Assembly: GCA_030762895.1 (NCBI GenBank)
Contig: JAUPTC010000019.1
Coordinates: 496,001 to 560,000, forward strand
Length of the DNA: 64,000 bases
Reading direction: 5' to 3'
Source: Sophora flavescens
Taxonomy: Eukaryota > Streptophyta > Magnoliopsida > Fabales > Fabaceae
The position numbers and the translations under genes are program-made. Below, in pieces: positions 34,718-44,999 of the stretch (positions are counted from its first letter, which is position 1; the number at the start of each line of letters is the position of its first letter). The notes under the pieces are model-generated. The model saw only the letters and a program-made list of their open reading frames with translations, did no database searches and was not told the origin of the DNA.

Positions 34718-36060
34718 CTAAAACTCAAAAACGACTCAAAACTTGGCAAGCCTAAAGGATCTAATCGATTTCGCACAAATTTCATGCAATCTTAACAAAA
34801 CAGTTTTTCTTCAATGATTCCCCCCCTTTTACATCAATGTAATCCCCACATTCATCTACTTTAAACAATTGAGAATTTATCATTCATGCCATCATTACTC
34901 TAAGTTGAGGCTCAAAGATACACACAAAGGAAGATCACCTATTTCAAACAATTGCCTTCCTCACAAGGGCATTTAGTATTTCACTCATTCGCTCAAGTTT
35001 GTCTAGGCTATCAACTTTTCACTCACTTTCACATTCTAAGAGCACTTCCCATGAATTTGATTTTCATCTCAAACATAGTTCCCACGAAAACATGCATGCA
35101 ACATCAATAGGTCTTTCAAAGGTTGTAATGGGGCCTGGCTAAGGGTAGGATAATCAAAGGATAGAGGCTAAGTCCCTAGGATCAATGAGAGCATGAAACT
35201 AATATCACAACAATTGAATTCACTCTCATATTATTCTCTTCCTTGCAGTTGGTGGCTACACATCTCTTCCTTTTTATATTTATTTTTCTTTGCCCTTTTT
35301 GGCACATATTCAATGCTTTTTATCACCCTTTTTTTTTTCAAGCCTTCGGCCCTTACTTCCGTTTTTCTTTTTCTCAACTATGATTCATGAACTTGTAGCC
35401 ACCCCAAACTTAGTTCCACAACAACACTCACAAAGCTAAAATTCCATACTCTCCTAAATCCTAGGATAGGGGAAAATCATGGTTTTTCTGAGTTAATGGC
35501 TTGTAATGTAAGGTCATCAAAAACAATAGGCTTCAAGGCTCAATGTGGCTAACTAGGGATCATTCATCAAGGTTGGTTCAATTTATGGCCAAGTAGTTAA
35601 TTCAAAGAAAATTGCCTAAATCATTTGATGCAACATGTAAACATGCAAACCATATATAGATTCAAGCAAATTCGGGAAAGTGCAACTTACAGTGATTCAC
35701 ACATTCAAAAACAGAGTTGGAGGCTCAAATCCTCACCTGGACATTTTGCAAACTGTTTGACCGAGATACAATTCCTAGTGTGTGCACCCCCTCACCCCAA
35801 ACTTATCATAAATCAAGTAGTCACAATAAATCTCAAAGTTCAATTTCCAATTTTTAAGTGGGGATCAACTTTTATATTTTCAGAACCTAGGGGGAAATCA
35901 TCAATGGTCAAAATAATTCATGCAATCAATCTATGCTAATATTCAATCAAAATCCAACAAGCTTGCCGACACGACATTCATACAACAACTCTTGATCTTC
36001 TCAAATTATTCAAGAGTGACAAACAAAAACAAAACAAACACAAAAACAAAAACAAAAACA
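34718..36060 (-). other. 3' noncoding region of element B
   Basis: No coding sequence. It aligns in order with the corresponding part of D (45150-46455, opposite strand), including a sense purine-rich tract at about 35230-35390. Confidence 0.75.
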
Positions 36061-36087
36061 AGAGTGAGGAAAGGAGAGGGTACCTAG

Positions 36088-36105
36088 CTTGGGTTGCCTC
36101 CCAAG
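36088..36105 (-). other. Post-ORF stem-loop, element B
   Basis: CTTGGG-AGGCAA-CCCAAG on the minus strand, 6-base-pair stem with a 6-base loop, about 50 bases after the stop codon of the long ORF. Confidence 0.82.
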
Positions 36106-36152
36106 TAGCGCTTGTTTAACGTCCCGAGCCTGACTCAAGTCGCCCCTAAAGG

Positions 36153-38225
36153 TTAATCCGGAGGAAAATCCTGCTTGTCATGCCATTCCTTGGCCCGTTC
36201 TTTGTAGGTTTGTGCCCTTTTATATGCTCGCATGCGGTTCCCGGACAGCTCATTTAAGTTCAGGACCCTTCTATAATCAGCACGAACTCTCCACTCCGTG
36301 GTGGTCCTTTTTGAGATCAACTCATTGTCTGTACTGATCACCACGGTTGTGCCACCCTTCCATTTCGGTGCCTTACCATTCTTTTTCATGCCTTTGTTGA
36401 TGAGCTCTTCCTTTGCACATTCATCCCTTGGGGAACTCGGTAAGGCTTCCATATCTTTCAACCACTCGAGGTAGACCTCATCCCCCAAAGGGTCTTTTTC
36501 CTTTCTATCATCATGGGATTTTACCAACACTTGAGCAAGTGAAGAACCATGGGCCTCTCTAGTTGCCTTTACAGTTGAATCCACTGTATCCACTCGATAC
36601 ACTTCCGACCTCTCTGCAGGGTGCTTCATTGCTTCAAAGAGATTGAAGACTACCTCATCATCTTGCACCCTTAGAGTGAGTTTCCCTTGCCGCACATCTA
36701 TCAAGGCACCCCCAGTGGCCAAGAATGGCCTGTCCAATATGAGAGGAACCTCGGCGTCTTCATCCATATCAAGCACTACAAAGTCCGCCGGAAATATGAG
36801 CTTGTCCACTTTTACTAACAAGTCTTCGACCACCCCATAAGGATATTTTATAGAGCGATCGGCTAGTTGGAGCGACATCCGTGTATCCTTGAATTCTTTG
36901 ATCCCCAACCTCTTCATCATAGAGAGGGGCATCAAGTTTATGCTTGCCCCTAGATCACACAATGCCTTCCCTACAGTCATCCCCCCAATGGTGCATGGTA
37001 TCGAAAAAGAACCGGGATCCTTCAACTTTGGAGGTAGTTTTCTCTGAAGAATGGCACTACACTCCTCGGTCAAAGCAACCGTTTCTTCATCCACTATCCT
37101 CCGCTTCTTGGTGAGAAGCTCCTTCATAAACCGGGCATATGATGGCATCTGTTCCAAGGCTTTCGTAAATGGAATGTTAATCTGAAGCTTGCGGAAGACA
37201 TCAAGGAATCTGTTGAACTGCTTATCCTGTTGAGGCTTCCTCAATCTTTCGGGATACGGAACCTTCATGTAGGGTGGGAGGTCTTGGGGTTCAACCCACT
37301 TCTTCCTTCGGAACTCTTCATCCACAAGTTTCAGCCTTCCCCCTTGCTCCGGTGCCTTATCACTTGCCAACCCTTCTTTCTCTGGTTGCTCTTCCTCAAC
37401 GGGTAGTTGTTCCGGGCCCTTGTCATCCTGAGAACTAGTGGTACCCCTGCTAGGTTCCAACACCCTTCCGCTTCTAGTTGTGATGGCATTGCATTGGTTC
37501 TTCGGGTTGTTCTCGGTGTCACCTGGGAGAGTGCCTGGGAGACGCTCATTAAGTTGTTTTGCGAGCTGAGCAACCTGCGTCTCTAGATTGTGAATTGCCG
37601 ACCCTGTATGAGTTGCCAACTTGTCAACTGACGCATTCACTTTCTCTAAAGCTGTGCCTGTAAAGGTTGACAACTTCTCAACTATCGCGGTCATCTTCTC
37701 AAAGGCCAGCTCCCACGGTTGTCTTCCACCATCTGATATTTGCAACTGATTAGGCCCCGGAAGAGCCTGCTGAGTATTGCGCTGCTGAATTCCAATGTTC
37801 GGTCTCAGACCCTGTTGAGGTTGTTGCCAATTCTGTTGAGGATGTTGTTGACTGACTAGACCACCATTAACATCACTCCAAGCAAATCCCGGATGGTCTC
37901 TCCTCATGTAGCCCCTATTCTGATTCTGATTGTTCCTCTGATAGTTGTTCTGGGGCACTGTGTCATAGAAGTTGTGGCATGAGTCCACATGTTCCTGAGA
38001 GAAATTTAGCGGGAAAATCTGAGTGTCATGATCTCCATTACAGTTTGCACAACCCGGAGGCATTCCCTCGTGTATCGCATTAACCCTCTTGTTCCCGGAA
38101 AAAGCCTCATTCTGCATCTTCAAAAGTCTGTTTTGCTCTAAAATGGCTTCCATTGTCCCAGAACTGATTCCACTTGAGGTCTCCCTACCACGGTTGTAAT
38201 CATTATATGACATCTTCTCTAACAA
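36153..38225 (-). CDS. Element B gag C-terminus, protease and RT-integrase fusion, 690 codons
   Basis: One open frame, in phase with the capsid block upstream but separated by a stop. In order: the end of capsid (MLEKMSYNDYNRGRE), a zinc knuckle that lost its last Cys (CANCNGDHDTQIF), NSCHNFYDT-like linker (DSCHNFYDTVPQ), an acidic linker, the protease with CDLGASINLMPLSMM at about residue 420 and ILDRPFLATGGALIDV, then the start of RT (TTVVISTDNELISKRTTTEW, DYRR). At about residue 654 it jumps in frame to the C-terminal integrase region (LNELSGNRMRAYKRAQTYKE) and stops at QDFPPD. The stop-free length suggests it stayed open after the deletion. The start codon shown is simply the first Met after the stop. 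Confidence 0.85.
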   Translation of the reverse strand: MLEKMSYNDYNRGRETSSGISSGTMEAILEQNRLLKMQNEAFSGNKRVNAIHEGMPPGCANCNGDHDTQIFPLNFSQEHVDSCHNFYDTVPQNNYQRNNQNQNRGYMRRDHPGFAWSDVNGGLVSQQHPQQNWQQPQQGLRPNIGIQQRNTQQALPGPNQLQISDGGRQPWELAFEKMTAIVEKLSTFTGTALEKVNASVDKLATHTGSAIHNLETQVAQLAKQLNERLPGTLPGDTENNPKNQCNAITTRSGRVLEPSRGTTSSQDDKGPEQLPVEEEQPEKEGLASDKAPEQGGRLKLVDEEFRRKKWVEPQDLPPYMKVPYPERLRKPQQDKQFNRFLDVFRKLQINIPFTKALEQMPSYARFMKELLTKKRRIVDEETVALTEECSAILQRKLPPKLKDPGSFSIPCTIGGMTVGKALCDLGASINLMPLSMMKRLGIKEFKDTRMSLQLADRSIKYPYGVVEDLLVKVDKLIFPADFVVLDMDEDAEVPLILDRPFLATGGALIDVRQGKLTLRVQDDEVVFNLFEAMKHPAERSEVYRVDTVDSTVKATREAHGSSLAQVLVKSHDDRKEKDPLGDEVYLEWLKDMEALPSSPRDECAKEELINKGMKKNGKAPKWKGGTTVVISTDNELISKRTTTEWRVRADYRRVLNLNELSGNRMRAYKRAQTYKERAKEWHDKQDFPPD

Positions 38226-38276
38226 TGTCCATCCATCCTCCGCTGATAAATAAGAGAAAGAACCGCCATTGCGGCA

Positions 38277-38988
38277 TCACGAGTTCATCTGATAGCGTCC
38301 CCTCAACCCATTAAAGAAATGCTGAACTTTGGAAACCGGGTCAAAGAACGCTGAGGGACATCTTCTCAATAACCCATTGTACCTCTCCCACGCTTCATTG
38401 TAAGTCTCATCCTCCGTCTGCCTGAATGATGTGACGGCTATTCTTTCTTGTGCCGCCTTCTGAGGAGGAAAATATTTGGTTAGGAACTTCTGTGCCATCT
38501 GCTCCCAAGTTTCGATCTTTGTTCCTATCCAAACTGTCAACCCAGTCGCGAGCGACATCCCTAAGAGAAAGAGGGAAAAGCCGCAAGCGAAACTCATCTT
38601 GTGAGACTCCTCTTGTCTTCTGTAAGTCACAGGCTTCAAGGAAGCGAGTGATGTGTCTATGCGGGTCCTGTTTGCCACTCCCATCAAATTGATTCTCCCG
38701 AATCTGAAATGTGACACATGCTTCAACTCTGAAGGAGTCTGTGTTCAGGTTGCCCCTCACAATAGAAGAGTCACAATCACCCAAGCTGGGTAGATCGTAC
38801 TCGAAGAAAGGCTTGTAACGAGGAGGAGGAGGATTTTCTTCGGCCATGTCCTCTATTTTAATTGCTTCCAACCTCTTCCTTTCTCTGGCCTTTTTTCTTA
38901 ATTGCCTCTCGGTCCTGGTGATCTCTGAATCGAATAGCAAGCCTTCTTGTGAAAGGGTACCTCGCATACAAAAACACGGCAAGACCAA
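38277..38988 (-). pseudogene. Element B gag, N-terminal and capsid part
   Basis: The frame in 38407-38988 gives MRGTLSQEGLLFDSEITRTE, then the capsid (ITRFLEACDLQKTRGVS, LRLFPLSLRDVARDWVDSL). A one-base frameshift near 38530 moves it to the frame of 38277-38600 (WEQMAQKFLTKYFPPQKAA, YNEAWERYNGLLRRCPS). That frame meets a TGA near 38277-38280, then continues as the long ORF below. The two breaks prevent a full Gag. Confidence 0.88.
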
Positions 38989-39102
38989 GTGGAATCAAAG
39001 AAGTAGAGAGATATAATAAAGAAATAACAGAAAAATAAAAAGAAAAATCAACTTAACCAATCAATCAAATTTCCTTAAAATTAGGAAAACTGGCTGTGCC
39101 AA

Positions 39103-39120
39103 TCCCCGGCAACGGCGCCA
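39103..39120 (-). other. Primer-binding site, element B
   Basis: TGGCGCCGTTGCCGGGGA on the minus strand, the usual Athila primer site, six bases after the LTR. Confidence 0.88.
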
Positions 39121-39126
39121 AAAACT

Positions 39127-40639
39127 TGTTGTGACTCCGGCAAGTGTACCGGGTCGTCGCAAGTAATAAAACACGGTAAGAGTCTACCGAGGTCGAACAC
39201 AAGGATTGGGCTACCAATTCGACTAATTTCGCGAGAAATTCGATAAGCTGGTTAAGTAGAGAAAGTGGTTGGAGAGAAACTAGGATCACAATTCAGATGA
39301 ACAAATCAAATCAAATCAATTAAAATATGGTGATGAAATCTGGAATTAAAAGCATCTAAGGTTTCGAATCCACCTACCCAATCATGCAAAGTACCCAAGT
39401 GATAATGATCTCCTCCCTAGGTTCAATTTTAATGTCAACGGGACCCCTAAATTCTCCTATATCCACTGTCGTGCTCAATAGGACATATTCGATGATTTGA
39501 GTTAATTACTTACTAGGTCTCTTAACCCTAATCTCGAATTCTATTAATTCTTGTTCCCTAAGAGTTGCATCGATCTCCTATTCACTCTCGTGCAACACTC
39601 GATCGATGTTCCCAATTCAAGTTCTAAAACGCGAATCGCCTCTCGGCCTCAAACACGTTTAACTAGTGAATCACGCAAAACATATGATCAACACAATGAA
39701 AGCAGAATTGGAAAACAATAATTGAATTAAAGGAGAAGGAGATATACAATCACATGAGCACTATGCCGCCATGGGTGGCTTCATCGATCCCTTAGACAAG
39801 GGGATTAGCTCCTCATGTCCGTAACAACGACGCACGTACAATCGGAATTCATCCTAAGCCTAAGAATAAGAAAAGAGAAGAGAAGGGGAGACGCAGCTCC
39901 AGAATAAGGGTTACAAAGATCTCTCAAAATTCTGATGCCAAAATCATCTTTTTCTGTTCTGATCTGCTCTATTTATAAGGAGGCCACGCGTCACGGCCGT
40001 GATGGCCATCACGGCCAGGCCGTGACGGCTTCTGTTTCTGGCGCACTTCTGGAATTTAAACCCTCGCGACACGACGGATGTATCGCGACGCGAGTCTTCT
40101 TGTCACGGCCCGTGATGTGAATCACGGCCAGGCCATGACGGCTTCTGTTTCTGGCGCTGCTGTGGGATTCAAACCCTCGCGACGCGAAGGATGTCTCGCG
40201 ACGCGAGCCTTCTTTTCACGGCCCGTGATGTGAATCACGGCTAGGCTGTGATGGTCTCTGACTTGTGTGGATTCTGGGTCACGGCCGTGATACACATCAC
40301 GGCTAGGCCGTGATGGTCTCTGACTTCCAAATCTTCATTATTCGCGAGGCGAGAATCCTGTTCGCGGGGCGAGACCTCCAAAAGTGCTTTTTACCATTGC
40401 TTCTTGACTTCCTTGATTCTCAGAGCTTTATTTATTTAACCTGAAACAACAAAAGCAACCACAAGTGTAATTCTATCCCAAATAACCTAAAAACTACACA
40501 AAATACACCAAACGAGTCAAAGACTAACTTTGGAACGAAACAAGGCGAATTTGGGCGAAAACGAGAGTGAACTCGAATAAATTGACACATAAACCCCAGT
40601 TCATCTAGTCATAAAACTAGATAAGCCAGAGGCTTATCA
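39127..40639 (-). repeat. 5' LTR of element B
   Basis: 1513 bases. On the minus strand it starts with arms TGATAAGCC and GGCTTATCA around TCT, and ends CACAACA before the primer-binding site. Confidence 0.95.
39970..39979 (-). promoter_or_regulatory. TATA box, element B 5' LTR
   Basis: CTTATAAATA on the minus strand, after the palindrome array; likely promoter of element B. Confidence 0.65.
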
Positions 40640-41110
40640 CTTACTATCTTTGAGAGGTTAGGAACCAAGGAATTGAGTCCATCCAAGTTCTCTTTACAAT
40701 TTGCGGATGGCTCAACTAAAACTCCTTTAGGCATACTAGAGAATGTTCCCATAAATGTAGGGAAATTTTGCATTCCTACCGATTTCATGGTGTTGGACGT
40801 GAACGAGAATTCTAAATTCCTTATCATTCTAGGAAGGCCATTCTTGGCCACAGCTGGAGCAATAATAGATGTAAAAAATGGTAAGCTCTCTTTGAATGTA
40901 GAGGAAGGTAGGGTGGATTTTGATTTGACTAACTCATATAACAACCCTCCATTTGAGAGTCATGTGTGCAGGATTGAGATAATGCCTCCAAAGTTGAAGG
41001 AAGAGCTTAACATGGAAGCAACTCCGAAACTTTGCATGACAAATGATGCACCAAATAATGATGACGTTGGAGTTGCTCAACATGTGGAGTTAAAACTTCC
41101 GCCAGAATGA
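40640..41110 (+). pseudogene. Element A protease, second half, natural end of its ORF
   Basis: After element B the protease continues: LQFADGSTKTPLGILENV and the conserved ILGRPFLATAGAIIDVKNGK, then a tail to a stop at 41108-41110. RT never follows; the next feature is the GGGAGGCAACCC stem-loop, so A is a gag-protease element without polymerase. Confidence 0.87.
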
Positions 41111-41288
41111 AGTAAGGCCATGAAACTCAGAGTGAAAAGAGCAAAGCAAAAGCGCATGTGGCCATATGAACAAAATAGGCTATTTGATGGACTTCCTTGG
41201 AAAAGAGGTGTTCTTGCACTTCCAAGCCCAGCTGATCCCGGTTGATTGAAGGGAGTATGGTCAAGCTTAAGACCGTATATAAGCGCTT

Positions 41289-41306
41289 TTTGGGAGGCAA
41301 CCCAAG
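41289..41306 (+). other. Post-ORF stem-loop, element A
   Basis: TTTGGG-AGGCAA-CCCAAG. Compared with B and D the outer C-G is a U-G wobble in RNA; the rest of the stem is the same. Confidence 0.78.
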
Positions 41307-41449
41307 TTTTCTTTCCCTTTTCAATTTGTTTTTGAATTTTGTTGTTGAATAATTTGAGAAGATTAAGAGAAGAAAGATCACTAATTGATGGTTTTACCAA
41401 GTATTTTCAGGTTATGAAGGCATGAAGAGCAAAGAGGCATGGAAAAATG

Positions 41450-41820
41450 AAGCAAGAGGAGATCATGGCCTGCCCCTGATATCCATCATGGCCATGATGT
41501 GAGACCAGAATTGATCACGCCCAGGCCGTGAGGCCGTGACGGGGGTCACGGCCGTGATTAGTCAATAGCTGAAGATCAGGAAGGAACATGGCCCAGCCGT
41601 GATAGCCCTCACGGGCGTGATGAGAAGGACCCAGAAGATCAGAATGTATCACGACCTAGCCGTGATGGAAGTCACACCCGTGACAGGCCAGCTCCAGCAG
41701 AAAAGATTTGATCACGGCCCAGCCGTGATGTATATCACGCCCGTGATGGGGGACTCGCTTGACACCATAACTGGTCACGGCCTGGCCGTGATGAATGTCA
41801 CGGCCGTGACACGTCTTCTA
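41450..41820 (+). repeat. Internal palindrome array, element A
   Basis: About a dozen TCACGGCC / GGCCGTGA palindromes and variants, for example CACGACCTAGCCGTGA and TCACGGCCTGGCCGTGA. It is followed by GTGAGCCAGCACCC...CACCTCGGTGAGTTGTTCC, which element C also has. Confidence 0.88.
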
Positions 41821-42250
41821 GCAGCTCTTTGACTGGCATGTGAGCCAGCACCCTCCACCACCTCGGTGAGTTGTTCCAATTTTTCTCCTCTCTTCGACTT
41901 GATTATTTACATTAGGGACAATGTAAGTTTTTAAGCTTGAGGTAGGGGTATTTTTGTAATTTTCTTTTGTATTTTTCATGTTGCATTCATATAGGCATAG
42001 TTTTGCATAATCACATGATAAGATTGCCCCTTGCTTAGAGTATAAATCCAATTGTGAGAACTTTATGCCAAATGAATTGATACAGTTAAATTTTGAACCC
42101 AATTTTTGTATTCTTGTGATAGGCTAAAAATAAAAATGCTTGAGATGATCTTCTGATAGTTGATAATTAGCATGTGGTTCCTTAGATTTGTGTTTCTCAT
42201 TGATTTTAAACTACTAAATTTGAGATTTTTTTTGAGCCTAAAAGGGGTAC

Positions 42251-43592
42251 TGATAAGCCTCTGGCTTATCTAGTTTTATAACTAGATGGACTGTGGCTTT
42301 TGTGTAAATTATTCGAGTTCAATCTCGTTTTCGCCCAAATTTGGCCTTGTTTTGTTCCTAAGTAGACTTTTACTCGTTCTAGGCATTTTTAGTAGTTTTT
42401 AGTCTATTTTGAATAGAATTATGCTTTTTGTGTCTTTTTATTGTTTCAGGTTAGAAGTGAAGCTCCAGGAGTCAAGGAAAGTCAAGAAATAGTGGAAACT
42501 GCCATTCTGGAGATGCTCGCCCCGCGAGAGTCTGAAGACCCTGGAAGACAGAGACCATCACGGCCGTGACCTAAAACCCACACAAGTCAGAGACCGTCAC
42601 GGCGTAGCCGTGATTCACATCACGGGCTGTAATCTGAAGGCTCGCGTCGCGAGACACCCTTCGCGTCGCGAGGGTCAGGATTCCACAAACGTGCCAGAAA
42701 CAGAAGCCGTCACGGCCTAGCCGTGATGACCATCACGGCCGTGACGCGTGGCCTCCCTATAAATAAGGCAGTGCAGAACAGATTTGAAGGACTTTTTGGA
42801 TCATATTTTGTTAGAATCCTTGTTTCTGGAGCTGCGTCTCCCTCTTCTCCTTTCTTTACTTAGAGTTATGATGAATTCCGATTGTACGTTCGTCGTCATT
42901 ACGGACATGAGGAACTAATCCCCTTGTCCGAGGGATCAATGAAGCCGCCCATGGCGGTATAGTGTTTATGTGATGTATGTTTTCTCTCCTTCTCTCAATG
43001 AATGTTTTCCAATTCTGATTTGAATGCATTGATCATATGTATTGCGTGATTAACTAATTAAACGTGTTGAGGCTGATCGGCGATTCACGTTTTAGAACTT
43101 GGATTGGAATCACTAATCGAATAATGAGCACGACAGTGGATTTAGGAGATTAGTGCAACCTTATAGGGAACAAGAATTAATAGAATTCGAGATTAGGATT
43201 ATGAGACCTAGTAAGTAATTAATCCAATCGTCGAATTACGTCCTATTGAGCACGACAGTGGATATAGGAGAAATTGGGGGTCCCGATTGACATTGTAATT
43301 GAACTTAGGGAGAAATTCATCATCACTTGGGTACTATACATGATTGGGTAGGTGGATTTGAGACCTTGGATATTTTAATTTCTGATTTTAATACCTTAGT
43401 GTTATTTGATTTGTTATTTGAATTGCGTTATTAATCTCTCTATCTCAACCACTTTCTTTTACTTGACCAAACGCATCGGATTTCCCGCGGATTAGTCGAA
43501 TTGGTAGCCCAATCCTTGAGTTCGACCTCGGTAAATTCTTACCGTGTTTTTATTACTTGCGACGACCCGGTACACTTGCCGGTGGCTCAACA
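42251..43592 (+). repeat. 5' LTR of element D
   Basis: 1342 bases. Relative to the 3' LTR it lacks a 20-base and a 22-base segment, each lost between short repeats in the palindrome array, and has one extra T. Confidence 0.93.
42758..42768 (+). promoter_or_regulatory. TATA box, element D 5' LTR
   Basis: TATAAATAAGG about 15 bases after the last TCACGGCCGTGA palindrome; likely promoter of element D. Confidence 0.65.
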
Positions 43593-43598
43593 AGTTCT

Positions 43599-43616
43599 TG
43601 GCGCCGTTGCCGGGGA
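43599..43616 (+). other. Primer-binding site, element D
   Basis: TGGCGCCGTTGCCGGGGA, identical to that of B, six bases after the LTR. Confidence 0.9.
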
Positions 43617-43747
43617 TTGGCACAACCAATTTTCCTAATTTTAGGGAAGTTTGATTATTTGGTTGAGTTATTTTTATTTTTATTTTTATTTTTATTTTAC
43701 TATTATCTCTCTACTTCTTTGATTCCACTTGGTCTTGCCTTGTTCTG

Positions 43748-44727
43748 TATGCGAGATACACGAGGGAATGCTTCCGGGTTGCGAATATTGTAATGGAGAC
43801 CATGACACTTGGAGCTGTCCGTTCTACTCCTCGCAAGAATATGTGGACTCATGCCATAATTTCTATGACAGCGTTCCCCAGGACAACTATCAGAGTCAGA
43901 ATTAGTATTGGGGTTATATGAGGGGAGACCATCCGGGTTTCGCTTGGAGTAATGCTGGCGATGGTCTAGCTTGGCAACCACAACCTCAACAGAACTGGCA
44001 ACAACAACCTCAACCGGATGGTGGAAGACAACCTTGGGAGTTGGCTCTTGAGAAGCTGAATGCGGTAGTTGAGAAGTTAGCAATCGATACAAGCACAACC
44101 ATTGATAAGTTGGTCACTCATACAGGGTCGGCAATTCAGAATCTAGAGATGCAGATTGCCCAACTCGCGAAGCAAATAAATGAATGTCTCCCAGAGACTC
44201 TCCCAGGTGATACCGAGAACAACCCTAAGAACCAATGTGATGCAACTAGTTCTCAGGAAGTTGAGGAAGAACTACCACATGTTGAGGAAGAGCAACCTGA
44301 GGAAGAGGAGTTGACAAGTGACAAGGCACCGGAGCAAGGGGGTAGAGATCAAAATAAAGATAAAGTGGTAGAGGATTTCACCATGCTTGCCAAGCAACCT
44401 GAAATTACTGCATTGGATAACTATGTTGGCTTACATGCATGTGTGGACATTAGTAAGTTAGACCCTCCCACTTGTCTGACACACTTCCTCGAGAAAACAC
44501 CATTTGACCCGAGGGGAAGTGAGTTCATAATTACAAAGGTCAATGGAGTTTTCACACTCAGACTAGATGGAATCAATGATAGAGTCGTATTGCTCCTGCA
44601 AGGGCCACTTCACAAACCATGGGATCCGGGTGGAGGATTTGATATGATAAGCGTCTCTTGGCCCTTGTACCACAGACTATGGGATCCAGGTGGATGCTTC
44701 TTAAATAAGTCAAGCTCGGGACGTTAA
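43748..44727 (+). CDS. Element D chimeric ORF: gag C-terminus joined to accessory domain
   Basis: The first part is Gag: IHEGMLPGC, zinc knuckle CEYCNGDHDTWSC, DSCHNFYDSVPQ, then a stop (TAG, 43903-43905). The open block 43918-44727 (269 codons) goes on with YMRGDHPGFAW, a Gln-rich stretch, a coiled-coil-like ALEKLNAVVEKLA, and the acidic linker up to DKAPEQGGR, all as in B. It then switches to DFTMLAKQPEITALDNYVGL, the accessory domain of element C, ending in two WDPGG units. Upstream, the initiator region ATGCGAG is joined to ATACACGAGGG, a gag deletion with GCGA microhomology that leaves the ATG out of frame, so translation of the long block is uncertain. Confidence 0.75.
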
Positions 44728-44737
44728 ACAAGCGCTA

Positions 44738-44755
44738 CTTGGGAGGCAACCCAAG
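44738..44755 (+). other. Post-ORF stem-loop, element D
   Basis: CTTGGG-AGGCAA-CCCAAG, identical to B, ten bases after the ORF stop. Confidence 0.83.
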
Positions 44756-44811
44756 CTAGGTATCCTTTGGTTTTAGTTTTTGTCATTATCATTTATATTA
44801 TAAAAAAAACT

Positions 44812-44990
44812 TGATTCGCCACGCGAATCCCCATTGGCCGCACGAGACAGAAGCCCTGAATCTCTAGGGTTGCTCACTTTTCTGTCTCGCGTCGCTAGGT
44901 CTACTTTCGCCTCGCGATTCTGGGCATCATCATCTGTTGGAATTCCAGATTCGCCTCGCGAGTGATCTCTCGCCTCGCGAATCTGTAATT
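44812..44990 (+). repeat. Internal TCGCCTCGCGA palindrome array, element D
   Basis: Repeats of ATTCGCC..GCGAAT and TCTCGC..GCGAG type (for example TTCGCCTCGCGAGTGATC). It takes the place occupied in A and C by the TCACGGCC-type array. Confidence 0.78.
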
Positions 44991-44999
44991 AAGGTTTTA

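Larger units (their letters stand above)
33148..40639 (-). mobile_element. Element B: Athila-like retrotransposon with internal pol deletion
   Basis: LTRs at 33148-34679 and 39127-40639, perfect target duplication CTTAC (33143-33147 and 40640-40644), inserted into the protease of A. Gag, protease and a residual RT-integrase fusion are on the minus strand. The LTRs differ by about 19 substitutions (by eye) and one 19-base unit, roughly 1.3 percent, so it is a recent insertion. RT, RNase H and most of integrase are absent. Confidence 0.95.
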
